Positions 1-5,366 of a DNA stretch of 8,862 nucleotides are shown piece after piece. The stretch is from contig JAODMX010000541.1 of assembly GCA_025464735.1 (NCBI GenBank), positions 1-8,862 on the forward strand, written 5' to 3'. Every line of letters starts with the position of its first letter. Position 1 is the stretch's first letter. The notes under the pieces were generated by a model. That model worked only from the letters and a program-made list of their open reading frames with translations, did not search any database and was not told the origin of the DNA. The position numbers and the translations under genes were made by a program. The DNA comes from Frondihabitans sp. (GTDB lineage Bacteria; Actinomycetota; Actinomycetes; Actinomycetales; Microbacteriaceae).

Positions 1-632
1 TCAGCACCTTCCTCTACCAAGCTCTGAACCCGGCGGGCCAGACCAACAAGAGCGCCCCGACGGAGCCGTCGATCCACCTGCAGTTCCTGAACTCCATCCC
101 CCTCGTCGGCCCGGGACTCGCCTCGGCCGGTCTGTTCTTCTACCTCGCGATCGTGCTGGTGGTCGTCTCCTGGTGGGCCTTGAAGTACACCCGTTTCGGC
201 CTCCGCCTGCGAGCAGTCGGAGACGACCGCGTCGTCGCCACGACGCGAGGAATCTCGCCCGCGCGCTTCCAGCTGGTCGCCGCGGTCCTCGCCGGCGCAC
301 TTGCCGGTCTGGGAGGAGCGGCCGTCGCTCTCTCGAGCATCGGCACCTTCACCCCCGAGATGACCGGCGGAGACGGGTTCATCGCCCTCGCCGTGGTGAT
401 CATCGCGAACAAGCGCCCGTTCCTGCTGCTGGCGGGCTCATTCCTGTTCGCCCTGTTCAACAGCCTGGCGCTGCTCGCTCAGACGCAGAATCTGGGCCTC
501 CCGGTGGAGCTGTACCAGTCGCTGCCCTACCTCGTGACGATCATCGTGCTGTGCGTGGTTTCGCGCCAGCTGTTCGCGCGAAGCCGGCGGGTGCGACGGC
601 GCGGGGCCGAGGGGCCGCTCAGCTCGTCGTAA
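1..632 (+). CDS. Nucleoside-type ABC transporter permease, NupQ/BmpA class (C-terminal part)
   Basis: The 5' part lies outside the window. The reading frame is open from base 3 and gives 209 residues before TAA at 630-632. It is a hydrophobic inner-membrane protein with about four visible membrane segments (around the stretches FFYLAIVLVVV, AAVLAGALAGLGG, FLLLAGSFLFALF and YLVTIIVLCVV). The cytoplasmic loop TRFGLRLRAVGDD, followed by an alanine/glycine-rich helix and GDGFIALAVVI, is the hallmark of the second permease of BmpA-type ABC importers (NupQ, COG1079), a branch of the RbsC-like permeases. Family members characterised elsewhere import purine or pyrimidine nucleosides, which fits the deaminase that follows tail-to-tail. 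The last 14 bases overlap the 3' end of that convergent gene. The exact ligand is not readable from a permease. The family call is firm and the nucleoside call is inference. Confidence 0.85.
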   Translation, partial: STFLYQALNPAGQTNKSAPTEPSIHLQFLNSIPLVGPGLASAGLFFYLAIVLVVVSWWALKYTRFGLRLRAVGDDRVVATTRGISPARFQLVAAVLAGALAGLGGAAVALSSIGTFTPEMTGGDGFIALAVVIIANKRPFLLLAGSFLFALFNSLALLAQTQNLGLPVELYQSLPYLVTIIVLCVVSRQLFARSRRVRRRGAEGPLSSS

Positions 633-1692
633 CGGCCGCGAGCTCGGCGAGGAGGGCACTCTTCGTCTCGGGCGTCGCGAAACTGGCGACGATCGAGTTC
701 GACGCGAGCTGACGAATCTCGTCGAGGCCCCAGCCCCAGGTGTCGGCGACCAGCGTCCACTCGTTCTCGAGCCGCGTTCCGATCGGCGCGGGATCATCGG
801 TGTTGACGGTCACGACAACGCCCTGCGCTCGGAGCATCTCCAGCGGGTGGTGCTCCATGTCGGGGTAGATGCCCAGCGAGAGGTTCGAACGGGGGCAGAT
901 GCCGAGGGGGATCGCGCTCGTGCGCAGATGATCGACGAGCGCCGGATCCTCAATGGCCCGGACGCCGTGATCGATCCGTTCCGCGTGAAGCAGGTTCAGG
1001 GCGTCCCACACTCCCTCGGGTCCGCTCGATTCGCCGGCGTGGACCGTCCGGCGAATGCCCGCGGCCTTGGCGATGTCGAACGCGTCGGCGAAGGTAGTGC
1101 CCGTGCGTCCGGCTGCGCGCTCGTCGCCGTCGATGGAGAGGCCGATCACCCTCGAGGGTCTCGCCTCGGCGATCCATTCGGCGATTTCACGCCCCTCGCC
1201 CGCGGTCTGCTGGCGGAGCAGCGACAGACACATGTTGACCTCGCAGAGACCGTCCTGCTGAGCCTCGTCGAATCCGGCCGCAAGGGCCTCGAACAGCGAC
1301 GCGACGGATCCGGGCCAGCCGTGCCAGTGGGTGGGGTTCACGACGACGTCGGTGTAGCGGATACCGGAGGCGCTCTGCCGCGCGGCAAATCGATAGGCGA
1401 TGCGAGCCGCCACCTCGGCGGTCTGCACGAGACCGCACTGCCAGTCGAGGAAACGCAGGAAGGCGCTCAGACCCGTGTTCTCCTCGGCACCGCGGGGCGC
1501 CGCGTGCGTCGCAACGTCGAAGAGAGTCGCCGCCGGCCCGGGAAGCGTGGTACCGGTCTCCTTGGCGAGCTGTAGCAGGTCGGCGAGCTCGAAGCTGCCC
1601 TCCAGGTGGACGTGGACCTCAGCTTTGGGGAGGCTGCGGATCAGAGTCTCGTCAATTCGAATGTGATCTCGGATACGAACGGGCGAGGGCAT
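619..1692 (-). CDS. add: Adenosine/adenine deaminase family protein
   Basis: The 357-residue cytoplasmic amidohydrolase-superfamily enzyme is predicted to hydrolyse the 6-amino group of an adenine-type base or nucleoside. All metal and catalytic elements are present: HVH at 27-29, GDE at 189-191, HAGE at 218-221 (metal His and catalytic Glu), DHG with His242, and TDD at 298-300. Length is normal for the family. Several motifs depart from classical adenosine deaminase: HVHLEG (Glu31 where true ADAs have Asp contacting ribose), ERIDHG, and CPRSN at 266-270, all closer to the adenine-deaminase branch. GDE is retained as in adenosine deaminases. Adenosine, adenine or a modified purine is therefore possible. 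The ATG at 1692 is supported by an AGGAAGG ribosome binding site (minus strand, 1704-1698) at 5-nt spacing. It is divergent from gntR, with a palindromic operator in its leader. Its 3' end overlaps the convergent permease by 14 bp. Confidence 0.85.
   Translation of the reverse strand: MPSPVRIRDHIRIDETLIRSLPKAEVHVHLEGSFELADLLQLAKETGTTLPGPAATLFDVATHAAPRGAEENTGLSAFLRFLDWQCGLVQTAEVAARIAYRFAARQSASGIRYTDVVVNPTHWHGWPGSVASLFEALAAGFDEAQQDGLCEVNMCLSLLRQQTAGEGREIAEWIAEARPSRVIGLSIDGDERAAGRTGTTFADAFDIAKAAGIRRTVHAGESSGPEGVWDALNLLHAERIDHGVRAIEDPALVDHLRTSAIPLGICPRSNLSLGIYPDMEHHPLEMLRAQGVVVTVNTDDPAPIGTRLENEWTLVADTWGWGLDEIRQLASNSIVASFATPETKSALLAELAAVTTS
621..644. terminator. Weak hairpin at the convergent gene ends
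   Basis: AGCTCG at 621-626 and CGAGCT at 639-644 can form a 6-bp stem with a 12-nt loop. It lies exactly where the permease and the convergent deaminase end and overlap. There is no T-run on either side, so this is at best a weak bidirectional terminator and may be chance in GC-rich DNA. Confidence 0.2.
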
Positions 1693-1724
1693 GCGAGCCT
1701 TCCTGCGGAGGAGTCAGTTCAACG

Positions 1725-1738
1725 ACTTGTTGACAAGT
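1725..1738. promoter_or_regulatory. Probable GntR operator, site 1
   Basis: ACTTGTTGACAAGT is a perfect inverted repeat (ACTTGT/ACAAGT) around a 2-bp centre. It lies 33 bp upstream of the deaminase start codon and would cover that gene's predicted transcription start. The same motif recurs at 2629-2642 with 13 of 14 bases identical and at 1782-1795 with 11 of 14. The gntR gene is adjacent, so it is the natural candidate to bind here; that assignment is inference. Confidence 0.65.
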
Positions 1739-1741
1739 ACG

Positions 1742-1747
1742 AGCCTA
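1742..1747 (-). promoter_or_regulatory. Candidate -10 box of the deaminase gene
   Basis: On the minus strand these bases read TAGGCT, which fits the actinobacterial TAnnnT -10 pattern. No convincing -35 lies 17 bp upstream. Transcription would start near 1735, inside the operator at 1725-1738, which is the arrangement expected for a repressed promoter. The leader would be about 43 nt. Confidence 0.35.
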
Positions 1748-1781
1748 ACCCAGCCGACAGCTCGCCACAGCCGAGCCGAGT

Positions 1782-1795
1782 GCTTGTCGACACGT
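1782..1795. promoter_or_regulatory. Probable GntR operator, site 2
   Basis: GCTTGTCGACACGT matches site 1 at 11 of 14 positions and keeps the palindromic core TGTCGACA (1785-1792). It lies 51 bp before the proposed GTG start of gntR and just upstream of a TAACCT (1802-1807) that could be the gntR -10 box. Binding here would autoregulate the regulator. It is the weakest of the three copies by sequence. Confidence 0.5.
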
Positions 1796-1845
1796 TCCTG
1801 GTAACCTTTCGACGCCGCGATTTCGCGAGAAAAACGAGGGGTTCC

Positions 1846-2616
1846 GTGAGTTCAACCGGCCAGTCCGAAGACGAAGCAATTCGCGGCGGAGTCCTCCGAT
1901 TCGTCCGTGAGGCGGCTCTGGAGTTCCGGGTTCTCCCCGGCGAACTCGACCTCGCGAAGCGTCTCGGCTGCTCGCGCCAGCAGGTGCGACGTGCCCTGGG
2001 CGACCTGGAGCGTGCGGGGGTCGTCATCCGGCGGCAGGGGGCCGCCACCGTGGTCGACCCACTCGCCCTGCGCATGAGTGTGCGGCTCGAAGAACAGGTG
2101 GATCACACGGAGCTCCTCGAGCGCATGGGGTACCACCCGGCGGTCGAGGTGGTGGAGTCGCACTACGGGCCCTTCTCGACGGGCATCGCCGCGATCCTGA
2201 CGCCGGACGCGCAGACGGACGCGTTCATCGTGACGAAGCGGTGGCTAGCCGACGATCAATCGGCGATGCTCGCGGAGAACACTCTGGCGCTGCCCGTCGG
2301 AGCGGAACACACGCTCGAGCCCGACGAGTCGATCTTCTCGCTCGCCCAGCGTCTCTGGGGCGAGTCGATCGTGTGGCAGGTCGTAACGCCCGGTGTGACG
2401 ACGCTCGACGCGCGCCGTTCCGAGCTCATGCAACTCCCGGTCGGTTCGGCGGCCATGACCCTCGAGGTGATCGGCGTGACGGCCAGCGGCCGACGGGTCT
2501 TCCACGCGGCCGAGATCCACAATCCTCAGATTGTGGCTTACACGTTCGTCCGGACTGTGCAGGCCCCCTGGGGAGCCCCTTACGGTGCTGACATCGATCT
2601 CGTCCGCCCGCACTGA
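1846..2616 (+). CDS. GntR family transcriptional regulator, HutC/UTRA type
   Basis: This 256-residue cytoplasmic DNA-binding protein has an N-terminal winged helix (about residues 30-70; recognition helix region CSRQQVRRALGDLERAGVVIRRQG) and a C-terminal UTRA ligand-binding domain (about 95-235). UTRA regulators usually respond to a small-molecule effector, often a substrate or intermediate of the genes they control. The GTG at 1846 is chosen because GAGGGG lies 4 nt upstream at 1836-1841 and the length fits the family. The frame is open further upstream to 1606, but that extension runs through the deaminase gene and both operator sites and has no family-like sequence. It is divergent from the deaminase and 77 bp upstream of the amidohydrolase. 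Three similar palindromes in the flanking promoters make it the likely local repressor. The N-terminal part before the recognition helix is shorter and less typical than in most HutC proteins. Confidence 0.85.
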   Translation: MSSTGQSEDEAIRGGVLRFVREAALEFRVLPGELDLAKRLGCSRQQVRRALGDLERAGVVIRRQGAATVVDPLALRMSVRLEEQVDHTELLERMGYHPAVEVVESHYGPFSTGIAAILTPDAQTDAFIVTKRWLADDQSAMLAENTLALPVGAEHTLEPDESIFSLAQRLWGESIVWQVVTPGVTTLDARRSELMQLPVGSAAMTLEVIGVTASGRRVFHAAEIHNPQIVAYTFVRTVQAPWGAPYGADIDLVRPH

Positions 2617-2628
2617 GCACCATTCTCC

Positions 2629-2642
2629 ACTTGTTGACATGT
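2629..2642. promoter_or_regulatory. Probable GntR operator, site 3
   Basis: ACTTGTTGACATGT differs from site 1 at one position only. It contains and overlaps the -35 hexamer TTGACA (2634-2639) of the amidohydrolase promoter, so a bound repressor would block RNA polymerase directly. It begins 13 bp after the gntR stop codon. Confidence 0.65.
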
Positions 2643-2663
2643 TTCGACGCGCGCGGTTACAGT
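2634..2663 (+). promoter_or_regulatory. Promoter of the amidohydrolase gene
   Basis: A perfect TTGACA -35 at 2634-2639 is followed, with an 18-bp spacer, by TACAGT at 2658-2663 (4 of 6 matches to TATAAT). Transcription would begin near 2670, giving a leader of about 24 nt. The amidohydrolase can thus be transcribed separately from gntR, under operator site 3. Confidence 0.55.
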
Positions 2664-2693
2664 CGAAATCCTGCCCCACTCACAAAGGACACC

Positions 2694-3902
2694 ATGGCTG
2701 ACACCGTCGACCTGAGCACGATCGACGGGATCTCCCTCTGGGACGGCGTCTCGTTCGCTGGACCATCGAGACTCGAATGGCACGGCGATCGCTTCACCGA
2801 CCTCGCCCCTGCCGACGATCGCTTCCCCGGCCTGTCGGTCATCCCGGGCCTGATCGACACCCACGTCCACCTCGATACGAGCGTCGTCGACGGCGCCGGC
2901 CCCGGCGACGCGTGGCCGCTGGTCACTCCCGACGAGGAGAAGGCGCTGCACGTTGCCGGGCACGCTCAGCGCTTCGCCGCCTTAGGCGTCACCACACTCC
3001 GCGATCTCGCCGCCTCACCCGTGCAGATCGCTGTCGGTCGCGCCTTCGACCAGGGGGTCATCCGGGGGCCACGGTTGCTGTCGAATCCCCCGGTCGGCAT
3101 GACCGCCGGCCACGGCGACCTCTTCACCCCTCCTCGCGTTCGCGACCGGCCTCCGGTGGCCGACTCCCCCGACGAATGTCGCAAGCTGGTCCGTCACTGG
3201 GCACGTGAGGGTGCCACCGGCATCAAGATCTATACGAGCGGCGGCATCTTCTCGATGGGCGACAAGGTGGGCTGGCGCAATCAGACGTTCGCCGAGATCT
3301 CCGCGACCGTCGACGAAGCGCACGCGCTCGGGATGCTCGTGGCGGCTCACACACATACCTCCCGCGGCATAGACATCGCGCTCGACGCGGGTGCCGACTC
3401 GATCGAGCACGGAACAGGCATGACTGAGGAGCAGTTCGGACGCCTCATCGACGGCAACATTCCCGTCTCACCCACCCTGTTGATCAACGACGTCGTCGCG
3501 GCTGGAGGCAACGGAATCCGCTCGGACGCCAGCGACAAAGCGCAGGACGTCGTCGCCGGCCGCGACCCCGCATTCCTCGCCGCGGGTCGCGCAGGAGTGC
3601 GCTTCGTGCTCGGCACCGACGCCAACGGGCGCTTCGTGCGCCACGGCGATCAGCTCCGTGAGGTGCAGATGATGCAGGAAGCCTTCGACTGGACCGCCGA
3701 ACGCGCCCTCGTGGCGGCGACCTCGGACGCCGCGGCCGCAATCGGCCTAGCCGACAGGATCGGCAGCATCCGGCAGGGCCTCGGCGCCGACTTCGTGGTC
3801 TTCCGCGGCCGGCCCTGGGAAGACCTCAGCGCACTCCAGCCCGAGAACATCGTGGCCGTCGTCAGCCGCGGGCAGGTTATTGCCGGCGCGCTTCCGCAGT
3901 AG
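2694..3902 (+). CDS. Metal-dependent amidohydrolase, imidazolonepropionase/prolidase-like
   Basis: This 402-residue cytoplasmic amidohydrolase-superfamily enzyme (COG1228-like) has a complete binuclear metal site. HVH at 57-59 lies in PGLIDTHVHLD; Lys178 in GIKIYTSGG is the likely carboxylated bridging lysine; His219/His221 lie in AAHTHTS; His239 in SIEHG; Asp309 in GTDAN. The first 50 and last 50 residues form the usual small beta domain (GLGADFVVF near the end). Relatives include imidazolonepropionase and various prolidases and peptidases, so the reaction is probably hydrolysis of an amide, peptide or cyclic C-N bond. The substrate cannot be read from sequence. Context with a nucleoside-type permease and purine-type deaminase suggests a later step of the same pathway. 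The ATG at 2694 has AAAGGA at 2684-2689. A longer TTG start at 2631 is rejected because it falls within the promoter and operator. Confidence 0.8.
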   Translation: MADTVDLSTIDGISLWDGVSFAGPSRLEWHGDRFTDLAPADDRFPGLSVIPGLIDTHVHLDTSVVDGAGPGDAWPLVTPDEEKALHVAGHAQRFAALGVTTLRDLAASPVQIAVGRAFDQGVIRGPRLLSNPPVGMTAGHGDLFTPPRVRDRPPVADSPDECRKLVRHWAREGATGIKIYTSGGIFSMGDKVGWRNQTFAEISATVDEAHALGMLVAAHTHTSRGIDIALDAGADSIEHGTGMTEEQFGRLIDGNIPVSPTLLINDVVAAGGNGIRSDASDKAQDVVAGRDPAFLAAGRAGVRFVLGTDANGRFVRHGDQLREVQMMQEAFDWTAERALVAATSDAAAAIGLADRIGSIRQGLGADFVVFRGRPWEDLSALQPENIVAVVSRGQVIAGALPQ

Positions 3903-3979
3903 GGTCGGTCGCCTCAAACTGAACGGTTATCGTGCCAATTCTGCCGCTTTGTGGAATGATTTCCTACCAGGAGGCAGTC
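3903..3979 (+). promoter_or_regulatory. Intergenic region with weak promoter for the hipB-like gene
   Basis: GTGCCA at 3932-3937 and AATGAT at 3955-3960 are spaced by 17 bp and each match 4 of 6 consensus bases, a weak promoter candidate. No TATCC-N8-GGATA-type HipB operator as known from E. coli was found. The region ends with a strong AGGAGG at 3969-3974. Confidence 0.3.
3969..3974 (+). promoter_or_regulatory. Ribosome binding site fixing the hipB-like start
   Basis: AGGAGG is a perfect Shine-Dalgarno core, 5 nt before ATG at 3980. It decides for that start over the upstream in-frame GTG at 3932, which has no ribosome binding site and would add 16 residues without similarity to the HTH family. 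Confidence 0.8.
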
Positions 3980-4276
3980 ATGGTGCGGCGTTCATCTCCG
4001 CGTCGGCAGAGGCAGCTCGCGGAGCTCGGCGAGAACATCCGGCGCTGGCGTGCGCTCAACGGGCTCTCCGCGGCGGAGCTCGCGGATCGTGCGGCAGTCT
4101 CGCGTCAAACCCTCCGGCTGATCGAGGCCGGTGAGGGCGGGCGCATCGACTCCCTGTTCGCGGTGCTCGGCGCGCTCGGCATCGCCGACACCGCGGTGGC
4201 CGGGATCGACCCCTACAAGAGCGACACCGCGAGGGCACGGATCGACGACCTCCTTCGCAACGGCGGAACCCTGTGA
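3980..4276 (+). CDS. HipB-like Xre/Cro HTH antitoxin or regulator
   Basis: This 98-residue protein is a single Xre-type helix-turn-helix domain (about residues 15-70; core LSAAELADRAAVSRQTLRLIEAGEGG, then LFAVLGALGI). A short tail, DPYKSDTARARIDDLLR, is typical of actinobacterial HipB proteins. HipB antitoxins bind their own promoter and the HipA kinase. The stop codon overlaps the start of the next ORF by 4 bp (GTGA), the usual translationally coupled arrangement of hipB-hipA. Because the downstream partner lacks a kinase core, this copy may now act only as a DNA-binding regulator or as an antitoxin for a kinase elsewhere. The HTH call is firm; the HipB assignment rests on the tail and the neighbour. 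Confidence 0.8.
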   Translation: MVRRSSPRRQRQLAELGENIRRWRALNGLSAAELADRAAVSRQTLRLIEAGEGGRIDSLFAVLGALGIADTAVAGIDPYKSDTARARIDDLLRNGGTL

Positions 4277-4674
4277 TCGGGCAGGAGGACGTCGGGGTCT
4301 GGACCACGTCGGGATCTACTGATCGACGGGTCGGCACGCTACGTCCGTCCTTTAGCGGCAGCCGGGTGCTCGCTTCCTCGTCCTTCGAATACGACGAAGC
4401 CTTCCTTCGCGACGGCTGGCAGATCTCACCCGACCTGCCCCTTCGGGCCGGACGGAAGTACACCGCCGAGAACACCACGCTCCCCGGCTCGTTCAGCGAC
4501 GCCGCAGGGTCCCGGCTCGGTGACGCCGCAGCGCGCAAGTCGCGGCAACAGGTCGCGGCGTCCGTATCGACGTGGGACAAGATCGCCGACGAGCTGGGCA
4601 TCGCAGCCGAGGAGCGTGGCCCGTACCGGGTCGCGTTCGACACCGAACAGATCGATTGGGCGCTCCCGCTCTAG
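4273..4674 (+). CDS. HipA-like N-terminal domain protein, probable internally deleted hipA
   Basis: The 133 residues begin like HipA serine/threonine kinases: GVW near 8-10, VGTL at 20-23, FEYDEAFL at 38-45, ISPDLPLR at 51-58 and LPGSFSDAA at 70-78, which is the HipA N-terminal (Couple_hipA) domain. A full HipA is about 400 residues. Here everything that should hold the ATP loop, the catalytic Asp/Asn motif and the metal-binding Asp is missing. After residue 85 the sequence moves into VSTWDKIADELGIAAEE...AFD, which resembles the extreme C terminus of HipA. The simplest reading is an in-frame internal deletion leaving a kinase-dead remnant. A 10-bp direct repeat GACGCCGCAG (4498-4507 and 4522-4531) lies at the apparent junction. 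An alternative is a HipS-like small subunit, but no HipT kinase follows. Start GTG 4273 overlaps the hipB-like stop. Confidence 0.65.
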   Translation: MIGQEDVGVWTTSGSTDRRVGTLRPSFSGSRVLASSSFEYDEAFLRDGWQISPDLPLRAGRKYTAENTTLPGSFSDAAGSRLGDAAARKSRQQVAASVSTWDKIADELGIAAEERGPYRVAFDTEQIDWALPL

Positions 4675-4677
4675 ACT
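4672..4677 (+). promoter_or_regulatory. Candidate -10 box for a leaderless tetR transcript
   Basis: TAGACT fits TAnnnT and includes the TAG stop codon of the preceding ORF. It ends 7 nt before the GTG start of tetR at 4685, which has no Shine-Dalgarno sequence upstream. That distance is what a leaderless actinobacterial mRNA would show. No good -35 was found. Confidence 0.4.
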
Positions 4678-4684
4678 CGCGCGT

Positions 4685-5326
4685 GTGAGTGTGCGCGGCG
4701 AAGGAGGAGACGACCAACGACGTCGCGGCCGACGCCCCTCCTCCGAGTCAGAACCGGGAGCGCGTTCGGACATCATCGCCGCCGCACGGCACGCCTTCGG
4801 CGAGAAGGGCTATGACGGCGTCTCGCTTCGAGCGGTGGCACGCGGGGCGGGTGTGGATCCGGCGCTGGTTCATCACTACTTCGCCGATAAGGCCGATCTC
4901 TTCGCCGCGACGCTGGACATCCCGATGCGGCCGGATCGGATTGTCGACGAGATCCTTCGCGGCCCACGAGAGGCGATCGGGGCGAACCTTGCCCGCACGC
5001 TCCTGACACTGTTCGAACAGCCCGCGGTGCGCACGGCCGTCCTCGCCCTGGTCCGCACGGCGCTTGGACACGAGTTCGCGGCGCGCATGCTTCGGCAGTT
5101 CCTCCTGCGGGAGGTGCTGCATCGCATCGCGGTAACGCTCGATCTCCCCGAGGGAGAGTTGCGCGCCAGTCTCGCCGCGTCACAGATCGTCGGGCTGATC
5201 GTGGCGCGCTACGGCATCCAGCTCTCTCCTCTGGCCGAAGCCTCCACCGAGGAGATCGTGGAGTGGGTTGGGCCTGTCCTGCAGTGGTACCTGATCGGCG
5301 GAGGCAGCGGGCCCTCCGACTCTTGA
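4685..5326 (+). CDS. TetR family transcriptional regulator (TetR_C_16-like)
   Basis: The 213-residue dimeric repressor has an N-terminal TetR HTH (about residues 28-75: IIAAARHAFGEKGYDGVSLRAVARGAGVDPALVHHYFADKADLF). Its C-terminal ligand domain contains LLTLFEQPAVRTAVLALVRTALGHEFAARMLRQFL, typical of the TetR_C_16 group that often controls ABC-2 exporters. The start is GTG 4685 or GTG 4691. Neither has a Shine-Dalgarno upstream, and a TAGACT box just before 4685 suggests leaderless translation. A strong AAGGAGGAG at 4701-4709 lies inside the coding region with no usable in-frame start after it. The frame is open further back to 4520, but that part overlaps the HipA-like ORF and reads as arginine/serine-rich noise. 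It is followed after 34 bp by the exporter ATPase, whose start carries a perfect palindrome, the likely operator. No second copy of that palindrome precedes tetR. Confidence 0.85.
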   Translation: MSVRGEGGDDQRRRGRRPSSESEPGARSDIIAAARHAFGEKGYDGVSLRAVARGAGVDPALVHHYFADKADLFAATLDIPMRPDRIVDEILRGPREAIGANLARTLLTLFEQPAVRTAVLALVRTALGHEFAARMLRQFLLREVLHRIAVTLDLPEGELRASLAASQIVGLIVARYGIQLSPLAEASTEEIVEWVGPVLQWYLIGGGSGPSDS

Positions 5327-5351
5327 CCCTCCCGGGGATGTGTGCTTTATT
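5323..5351 (+). promoter_or_regulatory. Promoter of the ABC exporter operon
   Basis: TTGACC at 5323-5328 (5 of 6 matches to TTGACA) and TTTATT at 5346-5351 (4 of 6) are spaced by exactly 17 bp. The -35 box includes the tetR stop codon. Transcription would begin near 5358, only about 3 nt before the ATG at 5361, so the mRNA is probably leaderless or nearly so. Confidence 0.6.
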
Positions 5352-5366
5352 CATCACGTGATGAAT
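5349..5366. promoter_or_regulatory. Perfect 18-bp palindrome, probable TetR operator
   Basis: ATTCATCACGTGATGAAT equals its own reverse complement. It overlaps the end of the -10 box, the predicted transcription start and the ATG of the ABC ATPase gene, so bound TetR would block initiation. Size and symmetry are typical for TetR dimers. The regulator gene lies immediately upstream. That this TetR binds it is inference. Confidence 0.75.

Noticed and set aside
847..1575. 242-codon open frame on the plus strand opposite the deaminase
   Set aside because: It is the complementary-strand shadow of the deaminase gene in GC-rich DNA; no domain-like sequence and no ribosome binding site.
1816..1827. 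Inverted repeat CGCGATTTCGCG in the gntR leader
   Set aside because: Short arms (5 bp) made of common CG-rich sequence; not repeated elsewhere and likely chance.
1606..1845. N-terminal extension of the GntR regulator to 1606
   Set aside because: It overlaps the deaminase coding region and both operator copies, and has no family-like residues; GTG 1846 has a ribosome binding site and gives normal length.
3903..3979. E. coli-type HipB operator (TATCC-N8-GGATA) upstream of the hipB-like gene
   Set aside because: No matching pair of half-sites was found; ATTC/GAAT and GCCTC/GAGGC pairs there are too short to count.
3980..4674. Three-component HipBST toxin-antitoxin system
   Set aside because: The second ORF could resemble HipS, but no HipT kinase follows; the next gene is tetR. 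The tail of the ORF looks like the HipA C terminus, favouring a deleted hipA.
4520..4684. N-terminal extension of the TetR protein to 4520
   Set aside because: It overlaps the HipA-like ORF in another frame and encodes low-complexity Arg/Ser/Pro sequence unlike any TetR N terminus.
4773..5357. 194-codon open frame on the minus strand opposite tetR
   Set aside because: It is extremely arginine/proline-rich, typical of an antisense shadow; tetR on the plus strand explains the region.
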